NCBI GenBank assembly: GCA_013178155.1
Contig: JABLXH010000007.1
Coordinates: forward strand, 20,741-84,740
From: Armatimonadota bacterium
Lineage (GTDB): Bacteria > Armatimonadota > Zipacnadia > Zipacnadales > UBA11051
Direction of reading: 5' to 3'
Length of the DNA: 64,000 nucleotides
Shown here: positions 7,291 through 15,907 of the stretch, piece by piece
Layout of the letters: the number at the start of each line of letters is the position of its first letter
Position numbering within the stretch: the stretch's first letter is position 1
Notes under the pieces: model-generated
The model's database searches: none
Told to the model about the DNA's origin: nothing
What the model saw: the letters and a program-made list of their open reading frames with translations, nothing else
Program-made: the position numbers and the translations under genes

Positions 7291-9084
7291 ATGAGCCCTC
7301 TCTTCCGGTACCTTGCCCTGCTGCTGGCTCTCATTGCGCCACTCACCGTGGTTGCTGCGCAACGCAGCCGGCTGCCTGAACGCAAGAAGCTCATCGAGTA
7401 TGGCTGGGACGTGCCCACACCCGAGTACGTCCGGGCGCACATCCGCGAGATGGAGAAGAAGCCCTTCGATGGCGTCATCTTTCGCCTGAAGGGGCCCCAC
7501 CATGGCAACATCTTTCAGGGCGGCAAGTGGAACGAAGCCGACTACGAGGCGGACTTCGCCGACCTCAGGGCCATCGAGTGGGAGAGGTTCACCGACAACT
7601 TCCTGATGATGTACGCCGCCTCGGATATGGACTGGTTCAGCGACAGCGACTGGGAAGGCGTACTGAGCAACGTCCGTCTTATGGCGCGGGCCGCCAGAGC
7701 CGGCCGCTGTGGCCTGGCCTTTGATGCTGAGCCCTATGGTAAGAACCCTTGGGCCTACCGGGAGCAGAAGTGGGCGCAGACGAAGTCCTGGGATGATTAC
7801 AAAGCCAAGGCCTTCCAGCGCGGCCAGCAGTTCATCCGCGCCATCGAAACCGAGTTGCCGCGGTGCACACTGGTCACCCTGTTCACCTACAGCCTCTTCC
7901 GTGGTCATATGGACCAGAAGGATCCGGCCAAGCTCCAGGAGGCTCTGCAGGGAGAGGGTTACGGCCTGTACCTGCCCTTCCTGAACGGAATCCTGACCGC
8001 CATGGGGCCGGGCATCACGCTGACCGACGGCAATGAACCCTCCTACTACTACCAGGATTCCGAGTCCTATTTCAGCGTCTACCACGCCATGCGCCAGGGC
8101 GCGCTGAAGCTCATTCCGCGTTCCATGGTTGACAAGTTCCTGACCCAGACCCAGGCCTCGCAGGCGCTGTATATGGACTACGTCTTCGCCCGGGTGCCCT
8201 GGAAGGGCATTCCCGCCCTGTGGATGACACCCGAGGAGCAGGCCCAGTGGTTCCAGCACAATGTCTACTACGCGCTCAAGACCACCGACGAGTACGTGTG
8301 GCTGTACAGTGAGAAGATGAGCTGGTGGGAGAACCGGGATATTCCGCCGGGCATGGAGGAGGCGGTCAGAAAGGCACGGGAACTCATCGCCGGGGGACAG
8401 CCACTAGGCTACTCCATGGACGAGATCATGCAGCGCGTTCGAGCCAAGCAGGAGCAGGAGATCGCCGAGAAGCTGATCCGTCGGCGGGCAGACATCCCTC
8501 GCCTCACGAGCGCTCCGCCCGTGCTCGACGGAGACATCAGCGATCCGGCCTGGCAGGGGAGGGCGAGGCTCGAGCCCTTCGTGCCCACCTTCGGCAACGA
8601 CCCGGATAGCCTCAAAGCAACCACTACCGCCTGCGCTACCTGGGATGACGCTAATCTCTACATAGCCGCGGATTGCGCCGAACCGGAAATGGTAGCTGTG
8701 AAAATCGTCGGCTCCGCGCACGACGATCCCGTCTGGGAGGGTGACAGTCTCGACATCATCCTCAGCGCAGACCCCGGGGGCTCGCCCTACCTCCACCTCA
8801 TCGTCAACCCACGGGGCGTTCGTTGGGATGCCCGGTTCACCAGCGCCAACGACGTGTCGTGGGACCCCGACTGGCGCGTCGGTGCCCTACGCAGCAAGAG
8901 CGGCTGGGCAGTGGAGGCCGCGATCCCCTGGTCGGCCCTTGCCCTGACGCCCCAGCCGGGGCTCAGCCTGCGCGCCAACCTGTGCCGCAACCGCCGACCT
9001 GGCGGCGGCGAACTGTCTAGCTGGTCGCAAGTCGTCCGCGGGTTCCTCGAGCCCGAGCACAGCGGCGAATGGGTGCTGCGCTAG
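7291..9084 (+). CDS. Secreted protein with C-terminal CBM9-like domain
   Basis: This 597-residue protein starts at ATG 7291, with GGAGG seven to eleven bases upstream. A signal peptide (LALLLALIAPLTVVAA) is followed by a roughly 380-residue region that looks like an alpha/beta, possibly TIM-barrel, fold; it contains FDAEPYGKNPWAY and LTDGNEPSYYYQD. I do not recognise its catalytic family. From about residue 405 the protein has a carbohydrate-binding family 9-like domain (opening PVLDGDISDPAWQG, then WEGDSLDIIL, and AIPWSAL near the end), a module common on secreted glycan enzymes of Planctomycetes and Armatimonadota. It probably binds a polysaccharide, with an uncharacterised hydrolase or esterase domain in front. 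It converges on the porin-like gene with an 11-base gap. Confidence 0.65.
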   Translation: MSPLFRYLALLLALIAPLTVVAAQRSRLPERKKLIEYGWDVPTPEYVRAHIREMEKKPFDGVIFRLKGPHHGNIFQGGKWNEADYEADFADLRAIEWERFTDNFLMMYAASDMDWFSDSDWEGVLSNVRLMARAARAGRCGLAFDAEPYGKNPWAYREQKWAQTKSWDDYKAKAFQRGQQFIRAIETELPRCTLVTLFTYSLFRGHMDQKDPAKLQEALQGEGYGLYLPFLNGILTAMGPGITLTDGNEPSYYYQDSESYFSVYHAMRQGALKLIPRSMVDKFLTQTQASQALYMDYVFARVPWKGIPALWMTPEEQAQWFQHNVYYALKTTDEYVWLYSEKMSWWENRDIPPGMEEAVRKARELIAGGQPLGYSMDEIMQRVRAKQEQEIAEKLIRRRADIPRLTSAPPVLDGDISDPAWQGRARLEPFVPTFGNDPDSLKATTTACATWDDANLYIAADCAEPEMVAVKIVGSAHDDPVWEGDSLDIILSADPGGSPYLHLIVNPRGVRWDARFTSANDVSWDPDWRVGALRSKSGWAVEAAIPWSALALTPQPGLSLRANLCRNRRPGGGELSSWSQVVRGFLEPEHSGEWVLR

Positions 9085-9095
9085 GGCCGTGGCCC

Positions 9096-10097
9096 TCAGT
9101 ACGCCACCTGGTACTGCAGGCCCCAGTTCGTGAAACTGCCGCCCTTGCCGTCGTCGTAGCTTTCGGCCTGCAGGGTGAACTGATCGGCCTTGGTGCGGTA
9201 CCACACCAGGCCGGCAGTGTCGCGGGTGAAGTCATCGCTGCCGCCGAAGTCATACATGTCATAGCGGTAGAAAACGGTGACGGGGCGGCTGCCCAGAGCA
9301 TACTCGGCCTGGCCGTACCAGCCCATCACGTCCTTGCCCAGGTCCTCGCCATCATAGTACTCGGCCTGCAGAGCCCAGTGCTCCGGGAAGACGTACCGGG
9401 CGTGCAGCCCCAGCAGGTCGTCCTGGTAGTCAGTGAGTATGCCACTGGCTCGGTGCGTGCGGTCGGCGCTGCGGTAGCTTGCGCCGACGACGCCCTTGCG
9501 CGGCAGGGGCCACTGCACCCGGGCATACCACGCCTCGCTGTCCGTGTCCTTGTCTCCCTTCTTGTCCAGGTCCTGCCACCGCGTGATGCCGTCGGACAAA
9601 CCGACCGAGACCTGAGGCCAGCTACCACTGGTCGGCATCCAGTGCAGATAGACGCCCGTGTCTCTTTCGCCAGGGAAGAGCTTGAGTGCGGCCTGAGACC
9701 GCTCCAGAGGGATGATCTTCGCGTTCGACATGGGCACCTCGATGCCGAAGGTGGCGCTGTTATACCCGAGCGTACTACTCAGCTCCTGCGTGAGCTGGTG
9801 CTCCAGATACCAGTTCTTGTACTCGATGCCCTTCACCCCGTTGGTGTCGTCGAAGCCGGCGATTTCAATCTGTACGCGCGCCTTGGTCCGCTCTCCGAGC
9901 TTGCCGTCCACCGTGAGACGCATGCGACGCAGGTCAAAGGTGTCCGGCATGGGGGATAGGTCGCTATCCCATTCATTGTACCGCATCTGCAACCAGCCAC
10001 TGAACTTCAGTTCGGCTGCCCCAACCCCTCCGACGACCAAGAGCATGGAAGCGATGCAAGCGGCCCTTAGGACTCCTGTGGCACTCAAATCAGTCAC
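9096..10097 (-). CDS. Porin-like outer-membrane beta-barrel (phosphate-selective porin O/P-like)
   Basis: This 333-residue protein has a signal peptide (core IASMLLVVGGVGAA) followed directly by alternating amphipathic beta strands with aromatic girdles (for example LKFSGWLQMRY and LRRMRLTVDGKL). It ends in the aromatic residue Tyr, typical of barrels inserted by the BAM machinery. The opening strands and the FDLRRMRL block resemble OprP/OprO-type porins. It implies that the organism has an outer membrane. The start is either GTG 10097 or TTG 10088; GAGGTG lies six bases before the TTG, so the shorter form is equally possible. Its solute is unknown; among glycan-degrading genes, uptake of oligosaccharide or a charged ion is plausible. 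A candidate promoter lies at 10166-10194. Confidence 0.65.
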   Translation of the reverse strand: MTDLSATGVLRAACIASMLLVVGGVGAAELKFSGWLQMRYNEWDSDLSPMPDTFDLRRMRLTVDGKLGERTKARVQIEIAGFDDTNGVKGIEYKNWYLEHQLTQELSSTLGYNSATFGIEVPMSNAKIIPLERSQAALKLFPGERDTGVYLHWMPTSGSWPQVSVGLSDGITRWQDLDKKGDKDTDSEAWYARVQWPLPRKGVVGASYRSADRTHRASGILTDYQDDLLGLHARYVFPEHWALQAEYYDGEDLGKDVMGWYGQAEYALGSRPVTVFYRYDMYDFGGSDDFTRDTAGLVWYRTKADQFTLQAESYDDGKGGSFTNWGLQYQVAY

Positions 10098-10475
10098 CTC
10101 ATTCCAACGGGTGGCACTGAGAGAGGGCCTCCGTCTGAAGGCCCCTGTTGGTGCGGCTCCCGCCTATGGTAGCGGAACAGTCCGCACAGGTAAAGCGCGA
10201 TATTGGAGCATTGCACGCAAGAATCGCCGACGCCGGCGGAGGGACCCACCGGCGCCGATGCAGCTCAGCCGGGCAGACCGTAGCCCGTTCATCCCGGTCG
10301 GTAGCGCAAGGTGTGACACCTGCCGTGCAGATTAGGGCCTGCTTGCTCATGCCGTCCGACTGTGCGCTACCATATCATCTGAACAACGCGACGGTCGCGG
10401 ATGTTCCAGTGATCCGCACCACATATCATGGCGTCTGTGCGGGCAACAGATGAACGGGTTGGCCCTGGTCCATCG
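10098..10475. other. 378-base intergenic region between porin-like gene and aldo/keto reductase
   Basis: The region holds the candidate porin promoter (10166-10194) and, in the porin leader, a hairpin with arms GGGCCT (10125-10130) and AGGCCC (10139-10144). The rest, roughly 10200-10475, contains no supported gene, no tRNA and no riboswitch that I can match. The aldo/keto reductase ends at 10476, so this side also holds its 3' untranslated end. Confidence 0.5.
10166..10194 (-). promoter_or_regulatory. Candidate promoter of the porin-like gene with an operator-like inverted repeat in the spacer
   Basis: On the minus strand TTTACC (10189-10194) and TACCAT (10166-10171) are 17 bases apart, each matching consensus at four of six positions. 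Within the spacer the inverted repeat GCGGA-acag-TCCGC (10172-10185) is perfect and centred where a repressor would block polymerase. Support is by pattern only. Confidence 0.35.
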
Positions 10476-11447
10476 CTACGGGGCCAGAGTCTCGGGCAGG
10501 GGGAACAGGTCGCAGCACTTCCGATAGATGTCATCGGGCAGCTCTATGTCGGCAGCCGCGATGTTATCCCGCCACTGGGAAACCTTCGTCACGCCGCCGA
10601 TGACGGAGGTCACCGCCGGGTGCTTCAGACACCAGGCCAGCGCCAACTGTGCCGTGGTGATTCCCAGCTTCTCCGCCAGCTTGCCCAGCTTCTGCACCCG
10701 TCTGAGGTTGGCATCCTTCAGATACAGGTCGGTCATGATCTTGTTCTTGGCTTCGTCAGCTCCACGGCTATCAGGCGGCGGAGCCTGGCCGGGCAGGTAC
10801 TTGCCGGTCAGCACGCCGTGGGCGAGCGGGGAGAAGACCACATTGCCCATACCCAACTTCTGGGTCGTCGGGAAGACCTCTGGCTCTGGGTTGCGCCAGA
10901 GCAGCGAATACCGTGGCTGATTGCTGGCCAGCGGTCGCGCGCCGATGCGGTACGCGGTGTCATAGGCTTCCTGCATCAGCGAGGCCGGCCACTCGCTGCA
11001 GCCCCAGTACAGGATCTTGCCCTCGCGCGCCAGGTCCTCCATGACGCGGATAGTCTCCTCCACCGGCGTCCCCGGATCGGGCCGGTGGCACTGGTAGATA
11101 TCAATGTAATCAGTCTGCAGGCGCCGCAGGCTGGCATGGCACTGCTCGCGGATGTGCTTCGCCGACAGCCCCCGGTCGTTGACTCCTGGCCCCATGGGCG
11201 CCCAGACCTTCGTCGCCAGCACGAAGGATTCCCGCGGGTAGTCCTTGAGTATCTTGCCGAAGACCACCTCGGCCTGGCCATTGGCGTACGCATTGGCCGT
11301 GTCGAACCAGTTGACGCCCGAGTCGAAGGCCACCTTCACACACTCGGCAGCCACATCATCATCCACGTGCAGCCCAAAGGTCAGCCAGCTCCCCAACCCC
11401 ACCGTACTGATCTGCACCCCCCACTTGCCCAGATGTCGGTACTGCAT
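10476..11447 (-). CDS. Aldo/keto reductase
   Basis: This 323-residue NADP(H)-dependent oxidoreductase is of the AKR superfamily, closest in style to the potassium-channel-beta/YghZ-like group. The catalytic tetrad is complete: Asp49, Tyr54, Lys80 and His121 (NWFDTANAY, LATKVW, IYQCHRPD). The fold is a TIM barrel and the protein is cytosolic. ATG 11447 is preferred to GTG 11453 because GGAGGAGG is eight bases upstream of the ATG. Such enzymes reduce aldehydes or keto sugars; here it could act on sugars with the Gfo/Idh/MocA enzymes of the window, which is inference. It is transcribed away from the EamA-like gene that follows, with 227 bases between them. Confidence 0.9.
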   Translation of the reverse strand: MQYRHLGKWGVQISTVGLGSWLTFGLHVDDDVAAECVKVAFDSGVNWFDTANAYANGQAEVVFGKILKDYPRESFVLATKVWAPMGPGVNDRGLSAKHIREQCHASLRRLQTDYIDIYQCHRPDPGTPVEETIRVMEDLAREGKILYWGCSEWPASLMQEAYDTAYRIGARPLASNQPRYSLLWRNPEPEVFPTTQKLGMGNVVFSPLAHGVLTGKYLPGQAPPPDSRGADEAKNKIMTDLYLKDANLRRVQKLGKLAEKLGITTAQLALAWCLKHPAVTSVIGGVTKVSQWRDNIAAADIELPDDIYRKCCDLFPLPETLAP

Positions 11448-11636
11448 GTTCACTGCCTCCTCCGCATCTTAGTCACCACGCCCCTTCGCGCCGCGCCTTC
11501 CTGTGACCTGCCGGGGAGGAGCGCGGGTGGCGCGCAGTGAAGGGGCCACACGTTCGTCAGACCCGTGTAATGAACCGCCCTTCCGGTGGCACTATACAGA
11601 CAGAGACTGGTCCGCACTGGCGGCCCCGTATTCCCC

Positions 11637-11665
11637 TTGCCGCCTCGCCGGCTTCCCTGTATCAT
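11637..11665 (+). promoter_or_regulatory. Candidate promoter giving a leaderless EamA-like transcript
   Basis: TTGCCG (11637-11642) and TATCAT (11660-11665) are separated by 17 bases. The ATG of the EamA-like gene is at 11675, only nine bases after the -10, so transcription would start at or within a few bases of the start codon. No Shine-Dalgarno precedes the ATG, which agrees with leaderless translation. Confidence 0.5.
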
Positions 11666-11674
11666 CCCCCCGCC

Positions 11675-12511
11675 ATGATCTTCTTCATCCTTGCGCCGCT
11701 GTGATTTGCCGCCTTCAGTCTCATCGTCCGCCAGTCCCAGCGCCTGCACCTGGATATGCTGGTGGTGGGCGCGACCAACTACGTCTGCGCGGCACTCGTT
11801 TTCGCCTCGCTCTGGGCGGTGCAGGGCGTGTCCGCCCACCCGCAGGTGACGCCGTTGGGGCTGGTCGCCGGGGTCATCTATGTCAGCGGCTTCTTCGTGC
11901 TCATCGCCACCATGCGCGATCGGGGGGTTTCCCTCGCGGCGGCGCTGATGCAGCTTTCGGTGCTGATCCCCATGGTCGCCTCGCTGCTGGTCTGGCACGA
12001 GGCCCTGCAGCCGATGCGTGCTGTCGGCGCGGTCCTGTGCCTGGTGGCGATGCCGCTGCTCGTGCTCGACAAGGGGGTCACGTCCGAGCCGCTGAACTGG
12101 CGGCGGGTGGTGCTGTTCGTGGGGATGTTCCTGATGAACGGGCTGGCGCTGCTGTGCTCCAAGGTGTTTGAGGCGATGGGCCTGCCGGCGCAGCTCTACC
12201 AGTTCAGCGCCCTGCTGTTCGGCACCGCGGCCGTCGGAGGGGTACTCGTCGCAGGGCTATGGCGCTGCAGGGTGACGGGTCCGGGACTGTTTTGGGGCGT
12301 GCTGCTGGGTCTCAGCAACGCCGGCGCGGTGCTCTGCCTGATCATGGCTCTCCAGCAGTACGCCGGCTTCGTCGTCTTCCCCGTGATCTCCGCCCTCAGC
12401 CTGGCCGCCGTCGTCATCTACGCGGCGCTGGTGTGGCGCGAGGTGCCGGGCAAGGTCGGCTGGATCGGCCTGGGGCTGACCGTCGCGGCGGCGGTGCTGG
12501 CGAATCTGTAG
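11675..12511 (+). pseudogene. EamA-like membrane transporter gene interrupted by an in-frame TGA at codon 10
   Basis: The frame from ATG 11675 encodes MIFFILAPL, then TGA (11702-11704), then FAAFSLIVRQSQ and on to a normal stop at 12511. Around 278 codons in all, it is a membrane protein with about nine or ten hydrophobic helices and EamA-like halves. The TGA falls in the middle of the first transmembrane helix. The best promoter fit and the missing helix both point to ATG 11675 as the original start, so TGA probably replaces TGG or TGC. If translation restarts at ATG 11756 (or a nearby codon), a 251-residue product lacking the first helix would be made. Other genes here end in TGA, so codon reassignment is unlikely. 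It may be a pseudogene, a strain mutation or a sequence error. Confidence 0.7.
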
Positions 12512-12524
12512 GGCAATGAGCGCA

Positions 12525-12594
12525 GGGGGCCACCGCCAGGCCTGCCTGGCCGTGAAGGACGAAGGCCCTGCCAACAGGGCTGGCAGTGGCCCCC
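12525..12594. terminator. Long inverted repeat between convergent genes, probable bidirectional terminator
   Basis: GGGGGCCACCGCCAG (12525-12539) is complementary to CTGGCAGTGGCCCCC (12580-12594) with a single mismatch, a 15-base stem. Inside it a second hairpin GCCCTG-ccaa-CAGGGC is visible. It sits between the 3' ends of the EamA-like gene and the minus-strand BNR protein gene. There is no T-tract, so it may stop transcripts through structure or protect 3' ends. Confidence 0.5.
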
Positions 12595-12640
12595 GTGCAG
12601 GCGTCTTTCGTGGGCCTGCGAAGAACAGGCCGATAGGACG

Positions 12641-14572
12641 CTACCTCACCTCGACCTCGTACGTCACCTGGCCGTCAGCGCCCGGGGCGCCGCCCATACG
12701 GGTCAGCATGATGAGCAGATGCCCCGTCGCCGGATCCTCCACGAAGCCCCAGTTCGAGAGTTGCAGGTCCGAGCCGTCCTGGGGGCCACGGTCGTCAATG
12801 ATCGTCACCGTCTCGCGCTTCAGGCCCAGCCGCTCCTCATCCAGCTCGGCCACGACCAGCGGGTAGCGCGGCGATCCGGCCCGTGGGCGGACGCGGCTGA
12901 TGTTGCCGATCCAGTAGGCCTTGCCGGTCCGCGAGCTGCGGAAGAAGCTGCTAAGCGAGGTAGGCGACCAGAAGGGCCTGCCGTCACTGAAGGTCAGGGG
13001 CTCGGGTTGCGACCAGGTGCGGCCGTAATCGGTGGACAGCGTCTTCCACTTCCAGCATGGCACCCGTCCCGTCCGGTCACCCTCGTTGCCGCCCCGGATC
13101 GCCATGAAGATATGGCCGGGCTTGTCGCGCAGTTCCACCACCGCACACTCGCTCAGGCCCCCGGTGGACAGCTCCGGTGCCACGGCGATGGGGTCGGTAG
13201 CCTCCCAGGCCACATCGCCTCTCGCCTCGTCCCATCGCCCCAGCAGACAGAAGACGTTGCTGTAAGTGGACGTGCCCCTGGGGTTGTAGTACTCGCCTTT
13301 CTCGTCCAGCGGCGCGTAGTAGCAGGGCAGCAGAATGTCGCCATTGGTCAGGCGGAGCATCGCCGGGGGGAGAGTGGCGAAGCAGAAGCTGTTCTTGCCG
13401 ATCCAGGTGTAACGTGTGGGGTGGATCGCCGAGTATTCCGCGCCCTGCTGGATCAGCGGCCGCTCGGTGTCCCAGGTGACCCCACCGTCCGTGGACAGGC
13501 AGTACCAGAGCTTGTAGTCCATGTAGCCGTAGATGGTGTCGTCAATGCCCCGGGTCAGGAGCTGCATGGCCACGCAGCGGCGGTCATCGAGCTTGAGGGG
13601 GAAGGTAAAGCGGTAGACGTTCTGGATGCTCGGGCCGCCGTCGGCGTACCGATACTCAGGCACCTCGATCTTCTCCGGCTTGCCGGCGCACCACACCTGC
13701 CAGCGCTGCATTTCCTGCGGATAGGCGGCGTAGTAGCGATCGGCGCCATTGTGTCGCGCCACCAGCCGAATGCCAGGATAGAGAGGATGGTCGAAGGCGA
13801 GGGACGGGTCTACTCCCTCGTCGGCGCCGGGACGTAGCGCGCTCACCGGTTCGCGGTCGGCGCGCGGGGACCAGCCGCCCTCGCCCGGCGCGAAGCCGCC
13901 TGCGTCGGTGAAGGCGACGTAGTCCCACTGGCAGCGCCACGTACCGCTCTGCCCCTGGGTGATGGGGCCGAGGATGAACCACGACGGGCTCTCGCAGGCC
14001 AGGGTCCGCACCGGCACCGGTCCCAGGCGCAGCCGGGAGCCGATGTAGACCCGCGCCTGCCGATCCTGAACCGTAAGACGGATGGCGTGGAAGCGGTCGC
14101 TCAGGTCCACGGCGATCGGCGGCTCCCGGCCGCCGCCGTTCAGCAGGATGAGTTGCTGCCTGCCCGCATCATAGCAGAGGGACAACAGGCCGTATTGGCC
14201 CTCCTTCTCGGCGCGCCAGCCAACGTAGATAACGGCCTCATACTGCGGGGAGGGGGCGACGCCGGAGACGTGCCGAAAGCCCGTCTCCAGGCTCCAGTTG
14301 GTGTGGTCGGTGATGTCGACGCCGGTGTCCCACATGAAGGCGCCGGCCTCGCGAATCGTCCCGTCTTGCACACGGCACTCCAGCGCCCCACCTTCCAGAC
14401 TCCAACCCGTGGCGGCACCCGGCGTCATGGCCGGCATGCTCCACATGAAGGGGCTGTGGTAAACGTCCGTGGGGTCGTTGCCGAAGGTCTCGGTGAAGCG
14501 AGAGGCCACGCTTACACCTCCGGCAAACAGAGAGATCAGGCAGGCCAGGAGTGCTGTCCGTTCAGGTCCCAA
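12641..14572 (-). CDS. Secreted BNR/sialidase-like protein with N-terminal concanavalin-like domain
   Basis: This 643-residue protein has a signal peptide (TALLACLISLFAGGVSVA). Residues of roughly 27-220 form a beta-sandwich of the LamG/concanavalin type (FTETFGNDP, GWSLEGGALECRV), and residues 240-643 a BNR beta-propeller. Two Asp-box repeats are clear: STDGGVTWD and STDYGRTWS. Sialidases and related exo-glycosidases share this layout, but I cannot locate the arginine triad with certainty, so the reaction stays open. The start is TTG 14572, with GGGAGG seven bases upstream, inside the 3' end of the preceding gene; only three bases separate that gene's stop from this start, so the two are coupled. 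It is probably extracellular and acts on glycans. Confidence 0.7.
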   Translation of the reverse strand: MGPERTALLACLISLFAGGVSVASRFTETFGNDPTDVYHSPFMWSMPAMTPGAATGWSLEGGALECRVQDGTIREAGAFMWDTGVDITDHTNWSLETGFRHVSGVAPSPQYEAVIYVGWRAEKEGQYGLLSLCYDAGRQQLILLNGGGREPPIAVDLSDRFHAIRLTVQDRQARVYIGSRLRLGPVPVRTLACESPSWFILGPITQGQSGTWRCQWDYVAFTDAGGFAPGEGGWSPRADREPVSALRPGADEGVDPSLAFDHPLYPGIRLVARHNGADRYYAAYPQEMQRWQVWCAGKPEKIEVPEYRYADGGPSIQNVYRFTFPLKLDDRRCVAMQLLTRGIDDTIYGYMDYKLWYCLSTDGGVTWDTERPLIQQGAEYSAIHPTRYTWIGKNSFCFATLPPAMLRLTNGDILLPCYYAPLDEKGEYYNPRGTSTYSNVFCLLGRWDEARGDVAWEATDPIAVAPELSTGGLSECAVVELRDKPGHIFMAIRGGNEGDRTGRVPCWKWKTLSTDYGRTWSQPEPLTFSDGRPFWSPTSLSSFFRSSRTGKAYWIGNISRVRPRAGSPRYPLVVAELDEERLGLKRETVTIIDDRGPQDGSDLQLSNWGFVEDPATGHLLIMLTRMGGAPGADGQVTYEVEVR

Positions 14573-14575
14573 TAC

Positions 14576-15898
14576 CTAGCCTCCCGCCTGGGGCGGGAGC
14601 GCGATGGGCCCGCCCTCCGGGTGTATCTCGATCCCGCCTTCGCGCTGAAGGTCCTCAAGTGCGATCGTCCCCTGGTCTCGGGTAATCAGTATCAGGTCGG
14701 CGGTCCGGGCGTGTTGGATGCTTACCCGGGCCTGTCCCTGGGCGGTGATCTGTCCCTTCACCGGGTCACCCTCCGCGAAGCGCCCGATCGAGACGTTGCG
14801 CAGCAGCAGCTCAACGGGTGCGTCGGACCCGGGCTGCCCCACGTCCACGGTTGTGGCGGTGGTGGCCGCATTGTACGTTCCCTCGTCCCCGATGACCTGG
14901 CACTTCCCGTCGAAGACCATCAGTTCGCAGATCAGGGTCTGGCCGGAGATAGTCACATCGGTCTCCGGCCCGGACAAGTAAACCCCCCAGCAGAAAACGT
15001 TCACTGGCTCGCCGAGGGTCCTGAAAGTCACGTTGCCGACCGTGAGTGACTGGTTCCGCGCCTCCCCTGGCCAGGGCGTGGGCAGGCGATAGCTGCCCTT
15101 GAGGTTCCAGCCCAGGATGGACGCGATAAGCCACGGGCAGCGCCGCAGGGTGAGGGTCACGGTGGGGCCGGTGTTGGTGATGCCGCTGGCGAAGAGGAAC
15201 CAGTGCGGGACGCGAGTGTTCACCAGCTCCAGGCGGAACTCGGCGCCGGGGACGTTGCTGGCGTCGTACACCTGCGTGAGTGGCGTGTCGTTGGGAAGGT
15301 CCAACACCGCGTCGACGGGCCCCGCGTTGGCGTTGGCGGTTAGCGAGACCGAGTACTCACTATCCTCGATGACCACGTCGCCACGGCCGGTCATGATGAT
15401 CGTGTCGGGGTAGGGGCCGGCGATCAGCCGTCGTGCCCGGAGCCTGCCGACCTCCGGGCCGCTGCCGAAAGTGATGCCGTAGCAGTACCGGACAGCGGTG
15501 TCGGTCGCCTCCCAGTCACCGTTGGTCAGCTCGATGTTGGCCTGCCGCACGCGGCCATCGCGGAGGCTCCCGCCGATGGTGGCGTCGTGGGTAACAAGCT
15601 TGCCGCCTTCCCAGCGCCAGTTGTAGTGCCGGGAGTACTCGCCCGCCAGCTCCACCTGGGCGTTCTCGATGACAAGAGTGCCACCTTTATGCAGGATGAC
15701 GCTGCCCACGACCCGGTAGGCGGCGTCGCGCCACTCCACCCGGTCCCGGATGTGGACATCGCCGGTGATCTCGCGCAATGGCTGGGTAGCTCCGGGCAGT
15801 GTCTCCTCAGCCCGGCATGGCCGGCCCGCAGACAGGCCGGCCATGCTCAGGCTCGCCACGACAATGAGCGCTGGGCGCTCGCAGCCCATGCCCCGCAA
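14576..15898 (-). CDS. Secreted beta-helix-like protein, function unknown
   Basis: This 440-residue protein has a signal peptide (ALIVVASLSMAGLSAG) followed by short repeating beta units (VHIRDRVEWRD, VILHKGGTLVIENAQVEL, GDVVIEDSEYSV), the pattern of a right-handed parallel beta-helix. No pectate-lyase or other catalytic signature is recognised. TTG 15898, with GGAGG five bases upstream, is the likely start; ATG 15889 is possible but too far from the ribosome site. It lies in a minus-strand run behind the cyclophilin lipoprotein gene, whose stop is ten bases before this start, and ahead of the BNR protein, so the three are likely one operon. It is probably surface-exposed or periplasmic and polysaccharide-binding, by inference. 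Confidence 0.55.
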   Translation of the reverse strand: MRGMGCERPALIVVASLSMAGLSAGRPCRAEETLPGATQPLREITGDVHIRDRVEWRDAAYRVVGSVILHKGGTLVIENAQVELAGEYSRHYNWRWEGGKLVTHDATIGGSLRDGRVRQANIELTNGDWEATDTAVRYCYGITFGSGPEVGRLRARRLIAGPYPDTIIMTGRGDVVIEDSEYSVSLTANANAGPVDAVLDLPNDTPLTQVYDASNVPGAEFRLELVNTRVPHWFLFASGITNTGPTVTLTLRRCPWLIASILGWNLKGSYRLPTPWPGEARNQSLTVGNVTFRTLGEPVNVFCWGVYLSGPETDVTISGQTLICELMVFDGKCQVIGDEGTYNAATTATTVDVGQPGSDAPVELLLRNVSIGRFAEGDPVKGQITAQGQARVSIQHARTADLILITRDQGTIALEDLQREGGIEIHPEGGPIALPPQAGG

Positions 15899-15907
15899 CT
15901 GCTCCTC

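Noticed and set aside
10098..10475. Cobalamin or cyclic-di-GMP riboswitch in the porin leader
   Set aside because: The leader contains GTGCCAC-like and GGTAGCG-like strings but not the ordered conserved boxes of either riboswitch class.
11702..11704. Selenocysteine or stop reassignment at the TGA of the EamA-like gene
   Set aside because: No SECIS-like stem is evident after the codon, other genes end in TGA, and another broken gene has TAG. Mutation or error is simpler.
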